Assembly: GCA_002189035.1 (NCBI GenBank)
Contig: NEEC01000011.1
Span: 1,736,001-1,800,000, forward strand
DNA length: 64,000 nt
Direction: 5' to 3'
DNA from: Utricularia gibba
Lineage: Eukaryota > Streptophyta > Magnoliopsida > Lamiales > Lentibulariaceae
A model generated the notes under the pieces. It was not told where the DNA came from and made no database searches. It saw nothing but the letters and a program-made list of their open reading frames with translations. Positions 11,975 to 22,566 of the stretch are shown here, piece after piece; positions within the stretch are counted from its first letter, which is position 1; every line of letters begins with the position of its first letter. Position numbers and translations under genes: made by a program.

Positions 11975-13947
11975 TTTTCCACTAAAATCTCTCACTTCCG
12001 CAAAATCAAAACAACCCCTTATTTCAAAAGTCGACAGCAGAAAGTTGCATCGCCGATCAGATCAAAAACCGAAATCCCCTGACAATTTCTCGATGCCGTG
12101 AGATGAGAGAATTTGGAAATTTTTAGGGCTTAAAAAACGAAACGACGCTTGGGGAGGCGCGTGTCTGCACACGCCCTCAAGGTCGGTGGAGAGTTCTTTA
12201 TTTGATGACGTGGAGTGAAATAATTGGTTGAGTCTGAGATGCCTCAAAAGTTCTACTTTTTTTAGACAGGGACGTGGCGTTCAAATGGGTTTCCTTTTTT
12301 TACGAATAATTATTTGGTTCCTAAAATTCCACTCAGCGTTTCCTCCCTCATAATAAAATAAATAATAAAAATATAAAGAAACGCACATCTTATAAAGTTC
12401 AATTTCTCAAATATCATTAAACAATAAATTTTTAAAAAAATATTTAAATTAATGAGTAGAAATTTCAAAAATATAATAAATGGAAATCTCATATCTAACG
12501 GGCCCATGTCCAAATTATCGAATATCAGATTATTTAAAAATGAGAAAATCGCATAAAAATCTCTGAAGTTTATCATTTTGACAATTTTTAATCTACTTCT
12601 GTTTATGATAAATGATATAATTAATCCTAATTCATAAAATTGATCACCATAATTTTATTTAAGCTGCAAAATTAATCCATAAAATTCAATATACTTAGTA
12701 CAATAGGTTCCCAAAGTTATACATTATTAGTAATCAATGTTTAACCAATAGGCGTAATCATTTCCTACTATTTACTATTCAATCATAAATAATCCTTATC
12801 ATTTTTGGGGGACTAATAATGCAAATTGTTTTAAAGAATATCATTTATGCAAAATTGTTCATTTGAATAGTATATGTTACATTGTAAGAAACTGCTAGAG
12901 TCAATTTATAAAGCAGTGGAAACCAATTATGCCATTATTTTGAAATAATAAAGACTAATTATGTCAAATCATTTAAACAGTAGAGATAAACAATAATCAA
13001 TGGGGATTGATTTTGAAAAACCTCCAAAATGTGGGAATTAGTGGCACCCAATGCCTAATTTAAAATAAAAAATTAAATTTTCAAAATTTTTGGACCAAAA
13101 ATGCCAATCAACTGAACCGTTAACAGCTATTCTGGAAAAACAGTTGCGCCTATTTTTATGATAGAGGCGTAAAAAGGGAATCCGATTTCAAAAGATACTA
13201 GTTAAGAATGTGTCTCTCTAACCATGATGGAACTTATGTCGGGGGGCCATTTTCGAATTGCAGCGAATAGGTGGGGGGCGCACATGGAAAATGCAGCAAA
13301 GTCAAAAGCCTTCTCTAGTCAAAACTCATCCAGGGCTAGGCCATCATCATCAATCCCACCAGTATATCTCCCCAACAATGCACTCAGTATAGGCATGTAG
13401 CTCGGAGCCAGACACCGTATTACAACATGCAGAAACACCAATAGAGGTATGGACAACGGAGACTAGACTAGGCTGCTTGGAACCGCCATCATACAACAAA
13501 ATATACGGTAAAATGACATGAATAAGAAGCCACAATTGAGAGGTGTGATCGGGGAAGAATACTACTGGAGTATGAGATGTAGAAATGGAGTTGAAGACAT
13601 AGGAGACAGACAAGTGAAGGAAGAGATTGGAAGAAAAATCAGATGATGGAAAAGAATGAGAGATACCAGTATAAGCAGGTTGTGCCGTGTCATTTGCTGC
13701 TGGCTGCTGAAACTGAATCCGGATCACATCTCGGCAGACTCGAGATACAGTGCGATCAGGACTCGGAGCTTCGTCCTATGGATGAGATCTAGCATCCATC
13801 TGGTAGGAATTCCCATAGCTCAGTGTCGTAGAAAAACTGCACCACCACCAGCATAAGTAGATCCTTCTCTTCAAGGCTAGCTACATTAGCTTTGCAACAG
13901 AATTCCTGTGATCTGTGATACTCTCTGTACTGTCAGATAACCCAAAA
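11975..13947. other. eIF4B promoter side, AT-rich spacer, O-fucosyltransferase 3' flank
   Basis: About 11975-12250 is probably eIF4B leader and promoter. From 12300 to 13100 the sequence is AT-rich with no coding signal. From 13200 to 13947 the composition is mixed and includes the 3' UTR of the next minus-strand gene. The minus-strand open frame 13350-13727 has no recognisable domain. Confidence 0.5.
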
Positions 13948-16900
13948 TCAGGTTCTGCACATGCACGGTGTCAAGGGGTTTTCCCAGATGTCATAGTTGG
14001 GGAAAGTTTCTTCGGGTAGTCCAGTTCGGGTCTGATGGGTCGCAATGACATCCTCCACAAACGTGGCCCATCCCATGTATGGGTCTCCTAAAGATTTCGA
14101 CATGAGGCCCTTGTCCGGTTTTATTGATTTCAAGCGGTGTCCCATGTATCGCCGAAAGCCTATGATCAGTTTAGCAAAATTCCCACCGTGAGTCATGACA
14201 AAGACATCAGATTTCAAGCAGACCAGGAAGTCAAGAGCTGCCAAGCTAGTAACATGCTTCCTGAAATTATCCAACTCCGGCTTAGGAGCTAAGTCCTCTT
14301 TAGTGACCTGCAACATAAGTGGGGTGATGGAAACTGTCAGTTGTGCACACTAAACAATGTACATGCAGATACTCACAAGGTTTGGGAACATATTTCTCAG
14401 TGGTTCCATCCGGTTTTGTCCACCATAAACCTGTCCTGATGCAACGTATATCTGGGTATCTTTAGGATAACCCATCGCTCGAAGGAGTGCCGCTACCTCA
14501 CCAGGCTCAAGAGGGCAGCGTCCTTCCTTGCGTTTCTGAAGAGCCAGAGCCCAAAGATGGGAACCATCCTGACAGAGAGAGAAAAGAAGACAAAAGTAGA
14601 TCCTAGTGAATCCCCCATGCGGATGCATGAAAAAAATTGTGGAAGACTTTGATACCTTGAAGCGACGTGGCCACTCTTTTAATCTGTACAAGGCCATTAG
14701 AGCTTTCTCTGCCCTGGAGCCAATAAAATCACAGAAGGAGAGGCCAACCATACCCTTCTCAAACCTTAAATGAAGAGCCCTGATGTAGAAACGGTAACAA
14801 TTTATAAAAAATATTAAGTGGATTTCATGTGGATGAAAAAAGAGTGCGGTAATCAGGTTCAGAGGAAAATATGCAGATCTAGGACCTTCACTTACATGAA
14901 ATGACGTACACTTCCATTTTTGTATCTCATTCTAGATACAAGTGTATCAGCCATTTTTTCAATGTGGGGGAGAAATTTCAAGGCATGATAGTTGACTCTG
15001 CATCTGAGCCTGTTGATTTCTTGAGGAACATTGTCATATCTGGTGGAAAAAAAAAGGAGTTTAGATTCCAAAGCCAATGTACATATATTGAACGAATTCT
15101 TTGGCAGCAACAAACCCCAGTCGATCTACAAATGGTTTCAATGACATAACCCTCTTTTCCTTGATGCGTGGCAGAACATTGTCTATGTAGAACTGCGCTG
15201 GTGCATACTTTGGAATGTTCTTGACAGTCCTCCTGCAAAGGATCACATTTGATGAAAAACAGATAACGCAGTAAGTCCTGGATTTGAGAGGTCAACCAAA
15301 GGAACTTGGTGCACGAACCATAAAAAATTGCACACCAAATGGAACAAAACTTGTTCTATTACCTTTCCACATCATCTTAGTCTTATGACGGAGCTTACAA
15401 TTAAACAAAAACATTCTAGAATTTTCAATTAACATTTCCACATGGAGATTTAGGACAGCGTAGTGCAGCTCTGAATGATTATCTACGTTGCAAGAGCATT
15501 TGATTTCATAAGTTAAAAAACACATACTTTATACTAGTGAAAAGCTCTGCCTTGTCTGTAAACCATGGAGGGATATCTCTTACGATATGAACATCATTCT
15601 TCAGGTACTCAATAAAATGATCAACATCAAAAATGTCTTCAAATTTCCTGGAGCCAGATTTCAGTTATCAAAAATGAGAAAAAGAGTGATATCAGAACAA
15701 TGTTTCTGTCAAGAAAAATGCAAAAAAAAAAAACAATGAAATAATAATGGTGGGATAGGTTTAAAGTAAAGTACACCCACGTTTGGTCTTTCCAGATCTG
15801 ATCTTGCTTCAACACAGGCAAAATAAGAGTAGCATTCATTATTTTTGCAACAGCAACCGCATTACATATCTGAAAAGAGTATATGCACATTCTCGCATGA
15901 GTAGGCAAAAAAATATATATATATGATTAAAAAAATCTAAACCTTGTCACAATATTCGAGTATATACAAGAGGAAGAAACAAACCGAGCAAATAATACTG
16001 CAAACCAACTACATGTCAATGAGCTAATAAGTAATTAAATCAGCTTTCACTCTTTCCCTTGAAGGATTACACAAAGATATATTGTGAAACAACATCAGCG
16101 TTACATACTGCAATTCTTTGCTGATTCAGGCCACCCTCAGCATGTATGAATATGTATCCATTTGTTTCATCCTCCTCTGTTCCAAGATTTGAAAAATAAT
16201 TAGAAGTTTATCCAGTGAAATACTTTTTCGAATTAAACCACTTATAAAAATAATTACACATAGAAAATAATACTAATCCCAGAACTAAATGACTAGAGAA
16301 TAGTCCCAGACTGACAGCTTCAAACCTGGTTACCACTGTTCTCCAAGCAACAAAACCCATGTAAACAAACTTTGTTAACAAAATGCTAAGTCTATCATAG
16401 CTACGAAAGAGAATGGTGGGATACAAAAAATACAATAAAAGATTGAAAAACTTTGTTTTGGGTGTAGTTGGAAATTGTGTGATCTTCGGAGTGCCAACTG
16501 CCCACCTATTTCTCTACCCAATTGGATTCCCACCTGCCGCTCTGCGCAAGCCTTCCATGATGTAGTGACTGAAATAGGATTCTCCCATAGTGATGGAGGC
16601 TCCTTTACCTTCTTAGATCAATATAAATTCCATACAGAAAGCGATCAGAAATCTCTATGCAGAAAAATAAAAATGAAATAATAAGAAAAGAGAACTTACA
16701 CGAGGGCAATGAAGAGTTATGCCGTCTTTTCTGCACAAGTATGGAGCATTCTGCAACACAAGGACCATAGATGGAATTTTTAGGGCTAGAAGTTAAAGCC
16801 ATGAATCGTATAAATAATAGCATCCAAAGCGTACCAGGGAGTCACATACAGCCTTGCAAGAAAAGGAATCTAGCTGTACAAGAAATGATGTTGACATCCG

Positions 16901-17628
16901 TTTTGCATAGCTTAGTTAAAGAATACTAGACAAAATTATTATGAGTATTCCATAAACATCAAGCATTTTGCATTGAATTTTTATTATTTAAACTGATATC
17001 TTGAAACGACTAACAACAATAATCAACATTTAAACAAGCAAACAATAGACGATAGTTTAACGAGAAGACGACTCCTATTGCTTAACATCACTGCATGCTC
17101 GTACCAAATTATGCTAAGTAGACCTTAAAATGAGAATTTACCACGAAGATTGTAGTTCCAAATGGGAGATGTAAATATGCATATCATTTGAATCCTTCGG
17201 GAGACCCCGGGATCGCCAAAACATGCAATGCATAAAAAAGCAGATTTTCTTAACATGGAGAGTGAGCGTACCCAACTTTGGACAGCCCAAGAAATCGAAA
17301 TCACCGCCGCAGAAAGGGCCACAAGGAGGAAAATTATCGAGATCTTGGATCTAGGAAGACGCGCTCTATTTAGATCGTCATTCCGCAAAAAGCAGCAAGG
17401 AAGAAAGTATTGGTAGCGAGTGGCGGCGCGATCTCGAAGATGACGATCGCGTCCACTGTCATCGTCGTCGGTGGCAGCGGCGGCGGCGCTGTGTTCGAAG
17501 GAGAAAGCGTGTGGAGGCAAGCCAGAGGCAGCGGATGGGGAATCGGTGCGGCTTCCGAAAGAGCTCGAATGGCGGAGCTCCGCCGTGGCTCGTTTAGGAC
17601 TGAACGCCAGCTTGAGAATCGGGTTCAA
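13948..17628 (-). CDS. O-fucosyltransferase family protein (plant GT106/PF10250 type)
   Basis: Ten exons on the minus strand: 17272-17628, 16700-16750, 16109-16174, 15781-15869, 15528-15647, 15116-15232, 14896-15039, 14656-14779, 14377-14568 and 13948-14307. All join in phase to give 539 aa. The N-terminus is cytosolic, Ala/Ser/Asp-rich and about 95 aa long. It is followed by one membrane anchor (ISIIFLLVALSAAVISISWAV), so this is a type II Golgi protein. The catalytic region shows GYIFIHAEGGLNQQRIAICN, the nucleotide-sugar site of the family. It continues with FEDIFDVDHFIEYL, INRLRCRVNYHALKF, LHLRFEKGMVGLSFCDF, GYPKDTQIYVASG and VMTHGGNFAKLIIGFRRYMG. Members of the wider family transfer fucose or rhamnose to cell-wall polysaccharides or proteins. 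The acceptor here is unknown. Confidence 0.92.
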
Positions 17629-18116
17629 TCCTCCCGCCGGCGCAACAACTACTACCGCGTTAGGAGTAAGGGGAACGGTACAGTACAGAATCGATTATCC
17701 AGTGTCAGTACACCAGTCCAACCCGGTCCAACCGTCCCATGACGGAACAAGAGAAGTGATTCAGCAGAACCCGGTCCAACCGTTCCTAATTCTTATATTG
17801 GTGTATATTTTAAAATCCTCAAACCTATTCCAAAGATTCTATTAAAAAATATTTTATTTTTTTAAACAATACTTTCTTGTCAAGTAAAAATTATAATAGT
17901 CATATTTTTCCAGATTATGGGTGATAATAAAATATTATATTTTATATTAATTTTTTATATATTTTTCAAAGTAGTAAGGTATATATTTCCCATGCGCCGG
18001 AAGTGCTGGCTGTATATCCTGCCGTGGTTTTTCGTTGAAACCCTTTCTGATCACTGTATTTTTGGTGTTGTTTTGAATAGCTTTACCTGTTGCAGTAACC
18101 GTGGGGCTAGTCTCGG
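17629..18116. promoter_or_regulatory. divergent promoter region between O-fucosyltransferase and DCAF8-like genes
   Basis: The two start codons lie 488 bp apart and point away from each other, so this stretch must hold both leaders and both promoters. The first ~120 bases are GC-rich leader sequence. The middle (17800-17980) is AT-rich. No specific element can be assigned by eye. Confidence 0.5.
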
Positions 18117-20970
18117 ATGCCGATCAGAACCGATGGTGCGGACCGTTCATACGCAGCGATTGCCGATGTATGGAAACGTGAAATAGGCAAAATCTCCTCT
18201 ATTAATTTCTCTCGTCGGCGTGCGGCATCCCAGGTTTATCTACTAAAATTTTTGGATTACTTTTTAGTAATTTTATTTGCGTTTGAAATTTTGGATTTTG
18301 TGCTCAAGTTGCGTTTGATATTCCACACGATCGTTTCCTTCGTGATTATATGAACGAGTCTTATTCGTAGAGGAAGATTGAAAGTTGCTAAAATTTTCAG
18401 TTTTTTAGTTGAAAAGTGTTATCTTTGTGCTGTATGTCAGGTGCTATACTTCTGATGCTTGAATTTCTGTTTGTCGGTTTAGTGGCAGCGTTTTGTAGTG
18501 ATAATTATTGTCTGCTTATTCTGTTGGAGCTTACTTTTAGTATGAATGATCTAGGTGATGTTAAATGTCTGTCACCAATGTTTGGTGGTTTCCCAAGATG
18601 GTGATCCATCACCTTTGAATTTCTTAAAAACATGATGCTGATTACTGATTGTATTTCAGTTGTAGCAATGGTATATGAGTTATCCAGATGGCTATATCTT
18701 CTAAACATTGGGTTATGTGACAGGATCTTGTGCGCCGTTTAGATATTATAAGAAAGCTAGATAACCACCATGGATGTGTAAATACGATTAGCTTCAATGA
18801 AGCTGGTGATATTCTTGTATCAGGTGCTGATGACAGGAGGGTTATACTCTGGGATTGGGAATGTGGAAAAGTTAGATTCTCTTTCCATTCAGGTCATCAA
18901 AATAATGTCTTCCAGGCAAAATTCACGCCTTACTGTCAGGATCGAAGCATTGTGACCTGCGCTGCAGATGGGCAGGTTTTATGATGTTCTTTACACCCTT
19001 ACCTTTAAATTACCTTTACCGTTTTTTTGATGCAGTCCTGGGTGGGCGAAAACTTTGTTATAAGGATGCAAAGATACTTGAAACCCTGAATTTACAGTTA
19101 TGTTAAACGACTTAATTTGCAGGTAAGGCATGCCCATGTTTGTGAGGGTTCAGTGCATACTAAGCTTCTCGCAAAGCATCTTGGACGAGTTCACAAAGTC
19201 GCTAGTGAGCCTGGAAACCCCCATAGTGTGTATACCTGTGGAGAGGATGCGTTGGTTCAGCATGTAAGTCACTAAAAAGCATAACGAAACCTTTTAGAAG
19301 CTTTGGACTAGATGGGAAAAGTTGTTGTCTCCCATAGAAAATTCATTTTTGATACGGCAATTACAATTTTTTTTGTCCGCTTGGGACGCTTAATGGCTCA
19401 TCATGAGCAACCGTCTGCTATCAGTTGATTTCTATCAGGACTATTGGGATTAATGTCCTTTGTGTTTTCTCATTCTCAGTATTATTCCTTGGCCTGTGCA
19501 GATTGATCTGAGAACTGAGAAGGCCACCTCCATGTTTACTTGTGCATCTCGACAGTGTTCCAGCTACTTTCGTGTGGCTCTGAATGCCATTGCCATAAAT
19601 CCTAGAAACCCAAATTTTTTTGCAGTTGGTGGTGGGGATCAATTTGCTCGACTATTTGACATTCGTAGGTGTATTTGGCATGGATCCACACATTTTGGTC
19701 AACCTGCTGACCATTTCTGCCCTCCGCGTCTAGTAAATGATGAGAAAATAGGAATTACAGGGTTAGCATTTTCTGATCAGAGTGAACTTCTTGTTTCTTA
19801 TAGTGAAGAATTTATTTATCTATTTACCAAGAATACTGGCCTTGGCCCTCAGCCAACCGTGACTTCTCATTTCTTGGATGTTATTACTGATGCATTTGAT
19901 GTAGCAATAGATTATCGTGCATCCTCGCTGAATGCCCATGCAGTCTTAGGGAATGGTATTTTGAGATACAACGGTCATCAGAACAGAGACACTGTGAAGG
20001 GTGTAAATTTCTTTGGACCTAGATGTGAATATGTTGTGAGCGGATCAGACTGTGGCCGAATTTTCATCTGGAATAAAAAGTGTGGGGATCTTATTCGTGT
20101 TATGGAAGCAGATCAGCATATTGTGAATTGTGTGGAAGGTCATCCTCATGCAACAGTGCTTGCTAGCAGTGGAATAGAGAATGACATAAAAATATGGACT
20201 ACAAAAGCCACTATCAGAGCTGCTTTTCCCACGACTCTTGAAAGCGTATGTGCTACAATTTTTTGTATGTAGAAGTGAAATGACACTGCTTCCTTCTAAA
20301 TCTTATTGATGGTTTCTTTTTAATTTTTCCAAAGCGAAATGGAACTGCCATCAACATGACTTGTGCTAATTGTTTTCACATAATCTGCCTTTTTTCCTGA
20401 CTTCTGGATTTTTCATTGAACCAGAGTAGAGCTAGTGTCAGTGGAACTGATGATGAGGAAGACAATGATCATTGGAACATCGATGATGATGAAGACGAAG
20501 AAGAAGAAAGCGATGATGGTAACAATGATCATGATAATGATAATTTTCGTCTCTATGAGTCTTCTGATGATGACAATGTCTATGATGAGAATGCGACTAT
20601 AGGCGATGATGATAGCAGTAGTGACAATGATAGTGATGAGTGTTATGATGATTACAATGTCTATGATGAGAATGCGAATGTAGCCGATGATGGGGAAGAC
20701 TATGATCATTGGAACATCGATGAAGACGAAGAAGAAGAAAGCGATGATGGTAGCAATGATCATGATAATGATAATTATCACCTCTATGAGTCTTCTGATG
20801 ATGATAATGCCTATGATGAGAATGCGAGCGATGATGATAGCAGTAGTGATAATGATAGTGATGAGTCTTCTGATGATGACAGTGCCGCTGATGAGAATGA
20901 GATCTTAGATATCATCATGAATGATGCTGTTACCAGTGACTCAGATGATGTTCAGTTGTATTATGAATGA
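18117..20970 (+). CDS. DCAF8-like WD40 protein (putative CUL4-DDB1 substrate receptor) with acidic repeat tail
   Basis: Five phase-consistent exons, 18117-18233, 18724-18975, 19123-19263, 19502-20245 and 20425-20970, give 599 aa. The N-terminus (VWKREIGKISSINFSRR) and the WD40 region match plant DCAF8/ASG2-like proteins. Recognisable blades include HHGCVNTISFNEAGDILVSG, HSGHQNNVFQAKFTPYCQDR, GRVHKVASEPGNPHSVYTCG, INPRNPNFFAVGGGDQFARL, FFGPRCEYVVSGSDCGRIFI and HPHATVLASSGIENDIKIW. DWECGK and DIRRC lie at blade ends where DCAF proteins carry DxR-type DDB1-contact motifs. After the last blade, exon 5 codes almost only Asp, Glu, Ser, Asn and Tyr for about 180 aa. This replaces the C-terminal region I would expect from relatives. 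The tail contains a 79-residue duplication (separate entry). Confidence 0.88.
20449..20900 (+). repeat. 237-bp tandem duplication in coding sequence (acidic repeat)
   Basis: Two copies start at 20449 and 20686, 237 bp (79 codons) apart. Each copy begins GATGATG-GGAAGAC, runs through ATGATCATTGGAACATCGA, and continues through CTCTATGAGTCTTCTGATGA and GATGATGATAGCAGTAGTGA. Copy 2 has small in-frame deletions (for example 6 bp after GAGAATGCGA). The unit length is a multiple of three, so the reading frame is kept. Confidence 0.9.
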
Positions 20971-21773
20971 ATGTTGCCATGATCAGGGCATCTGATTATG
21001 GCAATTTTTCTCAACTCTCGTCTCAGAATTACCTTCTGGCTGTCCTTTTTTTCCACGAAAGAATGGTAGGGCGCACAGCATGTGGTGTATTTCCATATGA
21101 CGCCTGCAGGTGGGGTGATATACACAGTTCTTGGTAAGAAGATCCGGTTATGGTTGAATTATCATTTTTACTTCAGTTGCCATTTTGCATTAGCCATTCT
21201 GGATAGCTTTTCATTTGGTGAGTTGATTTTTTCAATTATGTTTAGTGTATTTTGTTATATTGGTGTGATATATAAATTTTTTTCTAAAAAAAGTAAAATA
21301 TAAATTGTGGGTTTTTCGAATTATTTTTGAAGCAAAAGTTTATTTGTGTTTGATAACAAAAATATTTCTAGTTCTTTTGTGTAATTAGAAATTATTCCAA
21401 ACATAATTTTATTTTTAAATTTTTTATAATAAAAATAATTAGTATTTGATAATAAAATTACTTGAATAATCAAAATTTGTTTCATAAACTTTGATTCGCT
21501 TTGCCCTTTGGGAGTGTAAATTCGTGAATTTTAAATCTATATAATAAGAATAGTTTTTAATTATAAATTAATTAATAATATAATAAAATCTAAAGAAATT
21601 AAATGATGAGGGGATGATTACAGGTCTCGAACATGAGGCCTGCGTTTCGCCACCAATTTTTCTGGATAAGATGATTAAATCAACCTGTTTCTTCTTCCCT
21701 GATTCCTTCATCTTGTTTCTCCGCCGTATCTGCACTTTCCTCGCTCACTGCAATCACCCTGATCGGACCTCCA
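20971..21773. other. DCAF8-like 3' flank and psbY promoter region
   Basis: 20971 to about 21300 is probably 3' UTR of the DCAF8-like gene. 21300-21600 is AT-rich with no coding signal. 21610-21773 is the likely promoter and leader of psbY. Confidence 0.5.
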
Positions 21774-22044
21774 ATGGCTGCCGCAATCGCTACTCCGATG
21801 GCGATGCTTGGCATCAAAAGCGTCGGAGAAAGGACGCCCCATTGCAGCAAGCCCACAAGGCTCTCGCTGGTCTCCCTCCCCCCACCCCTCACCGCCTCTC
21901 GCCGCCGCCAGTCCCATTAACAGCCGGCACAGGCGCAGTCGCAGCCGCGGTCTTCTCCGCGCTATCCGCCGCCGACCCGGCGTTCGCCGCCCAGCAGCTG
22001 GCGCAAATCGCGGACGCGGACATTCGAGGCGTCGCGCTGCTTCT
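21774..22044 (+). pseudogene. PSBY: psbY, 5' portion (interrupted by a copia element)
   Basis: Encodes the precursor of the photosystem II PsbY polypeptides, which is imported into plastids and cleaved into two small single-helix proteins. The start MAAAIATPMAMLGIKS gives a chloroplast transit peptide. The following thylakoid-transfer region (VAAAVFSALSAADPAFA, AXA-type cleavage) and the beginning of mature PsbY-1 (AQQLAQIADADIRGVALLL) are clear. The two parts are in different frames; one missing base in the C-rich stretch around 21878-21888 would join them. Reading stops soon after entering the LTR. Joined to the 3' portion across the element and with that base allowed for, the gene would give about 188 aa, a normal psbY length. 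Confidence 0.9.
22040..22044 (+). repeat. target site duplication CTTCT (left copy)
   Basis: CTTCT immediately before the LTR end TGATAGAT is repeated exactly at 27703-27707 after the other LTR end CTCTAACA. Five bp is the usual copia integrase footprint. Confidence 0.95.
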
Positions 22045-22528
22045 TGATAGATATTGCATGATATGGGTGTAGGAAATATGACAGTGAAGATGTGAGAGTT
22101 TTGGAGTGGATGAATCTTTCTGAAGCTCAAGATATTGTATAGAATGTCAAGAGGAAGCACACACTTTTACAAATCCTGATACCCTTTAATATAGAAGGCG
22201 AAAAAACTAGCCGTTGCCTCCTTGACCGTTGGATGTATTTGTATGGTTCATAGCTACTTAGTCGTCGGATATGCTTCTCCAGAGCATGTGAGGGACAGTG
22301 GGCCGTGAAGTGTTGCCTTTGGACTGGACTTGCCTCATCTAATGTGCTGTAGCCCTTTGAGATGAGTAGGGCCCAGCATAATCAAGCTTACCCCTGCAGT
22401 GCATTGCTTCTCCTTCAGCGGGATTTCCTCCTCACGACAGAACTTCTCCAGATCGCCGGACTTGTTCTTCCTCTCTTGTTGATCCTTGATATCCGCTGAA
22501 GTCTCAATTTCATCCTCACGCTCTAACA
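22045..22528 (-). repeat. LTR, 3' copy in element orientation (484 bp)
   Basis: Starts TGATAGATAT and ends CTCTAACA on the plus strand (TG..CA ends). It is nearly identical to 27220-27702. The small open frame at 22335-22547 is LTR sequence and appears again in the other copy, so it is not a gene. Confidence 0.96.
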
Positions 22529-22538
22529 TTCCTCCTTG
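22529..22538 (-). other. polypurine tract
   Basis: Read on the minus strand this is CAAGGAGGAA directly abutting the LTR start TGTTAGAG. That is the expected position and composition of a plus-strand priming site. Confidence 0.75.
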
Positions 22539-22566
22539 AGGTTGCAATTGAGACTTCGACGGAGCT

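Noticed and set aside
13350-13727. 125-codon minus-strand open frame
   Set aside because: Lies in the 3' flank of the O-fucosyltransferase gene. No domain, no in-phase neighbours and no codon character.
17410-17845. Plus-strand frames overlapping the start of the O-fucosyltransferase gene
   Set aside because: Antisense to exon 1 and the GC-rich leader. The minus-strand frame has clear family features.
20413-20781. 122-codon minus-strand frame, very rich in Ile/Val, looking like a membrane protein
   Set aside because: Antisense of the GAT/GAC-rich acidic repeat. Reverse-complement Asp codons read as Ile/Val.
22335-22547. Small minus-strand frame repeated at 27509-27703
   Set aside because: Identical sequence in both LTR copies. 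It is LTR sequence, not a duplicated gene.
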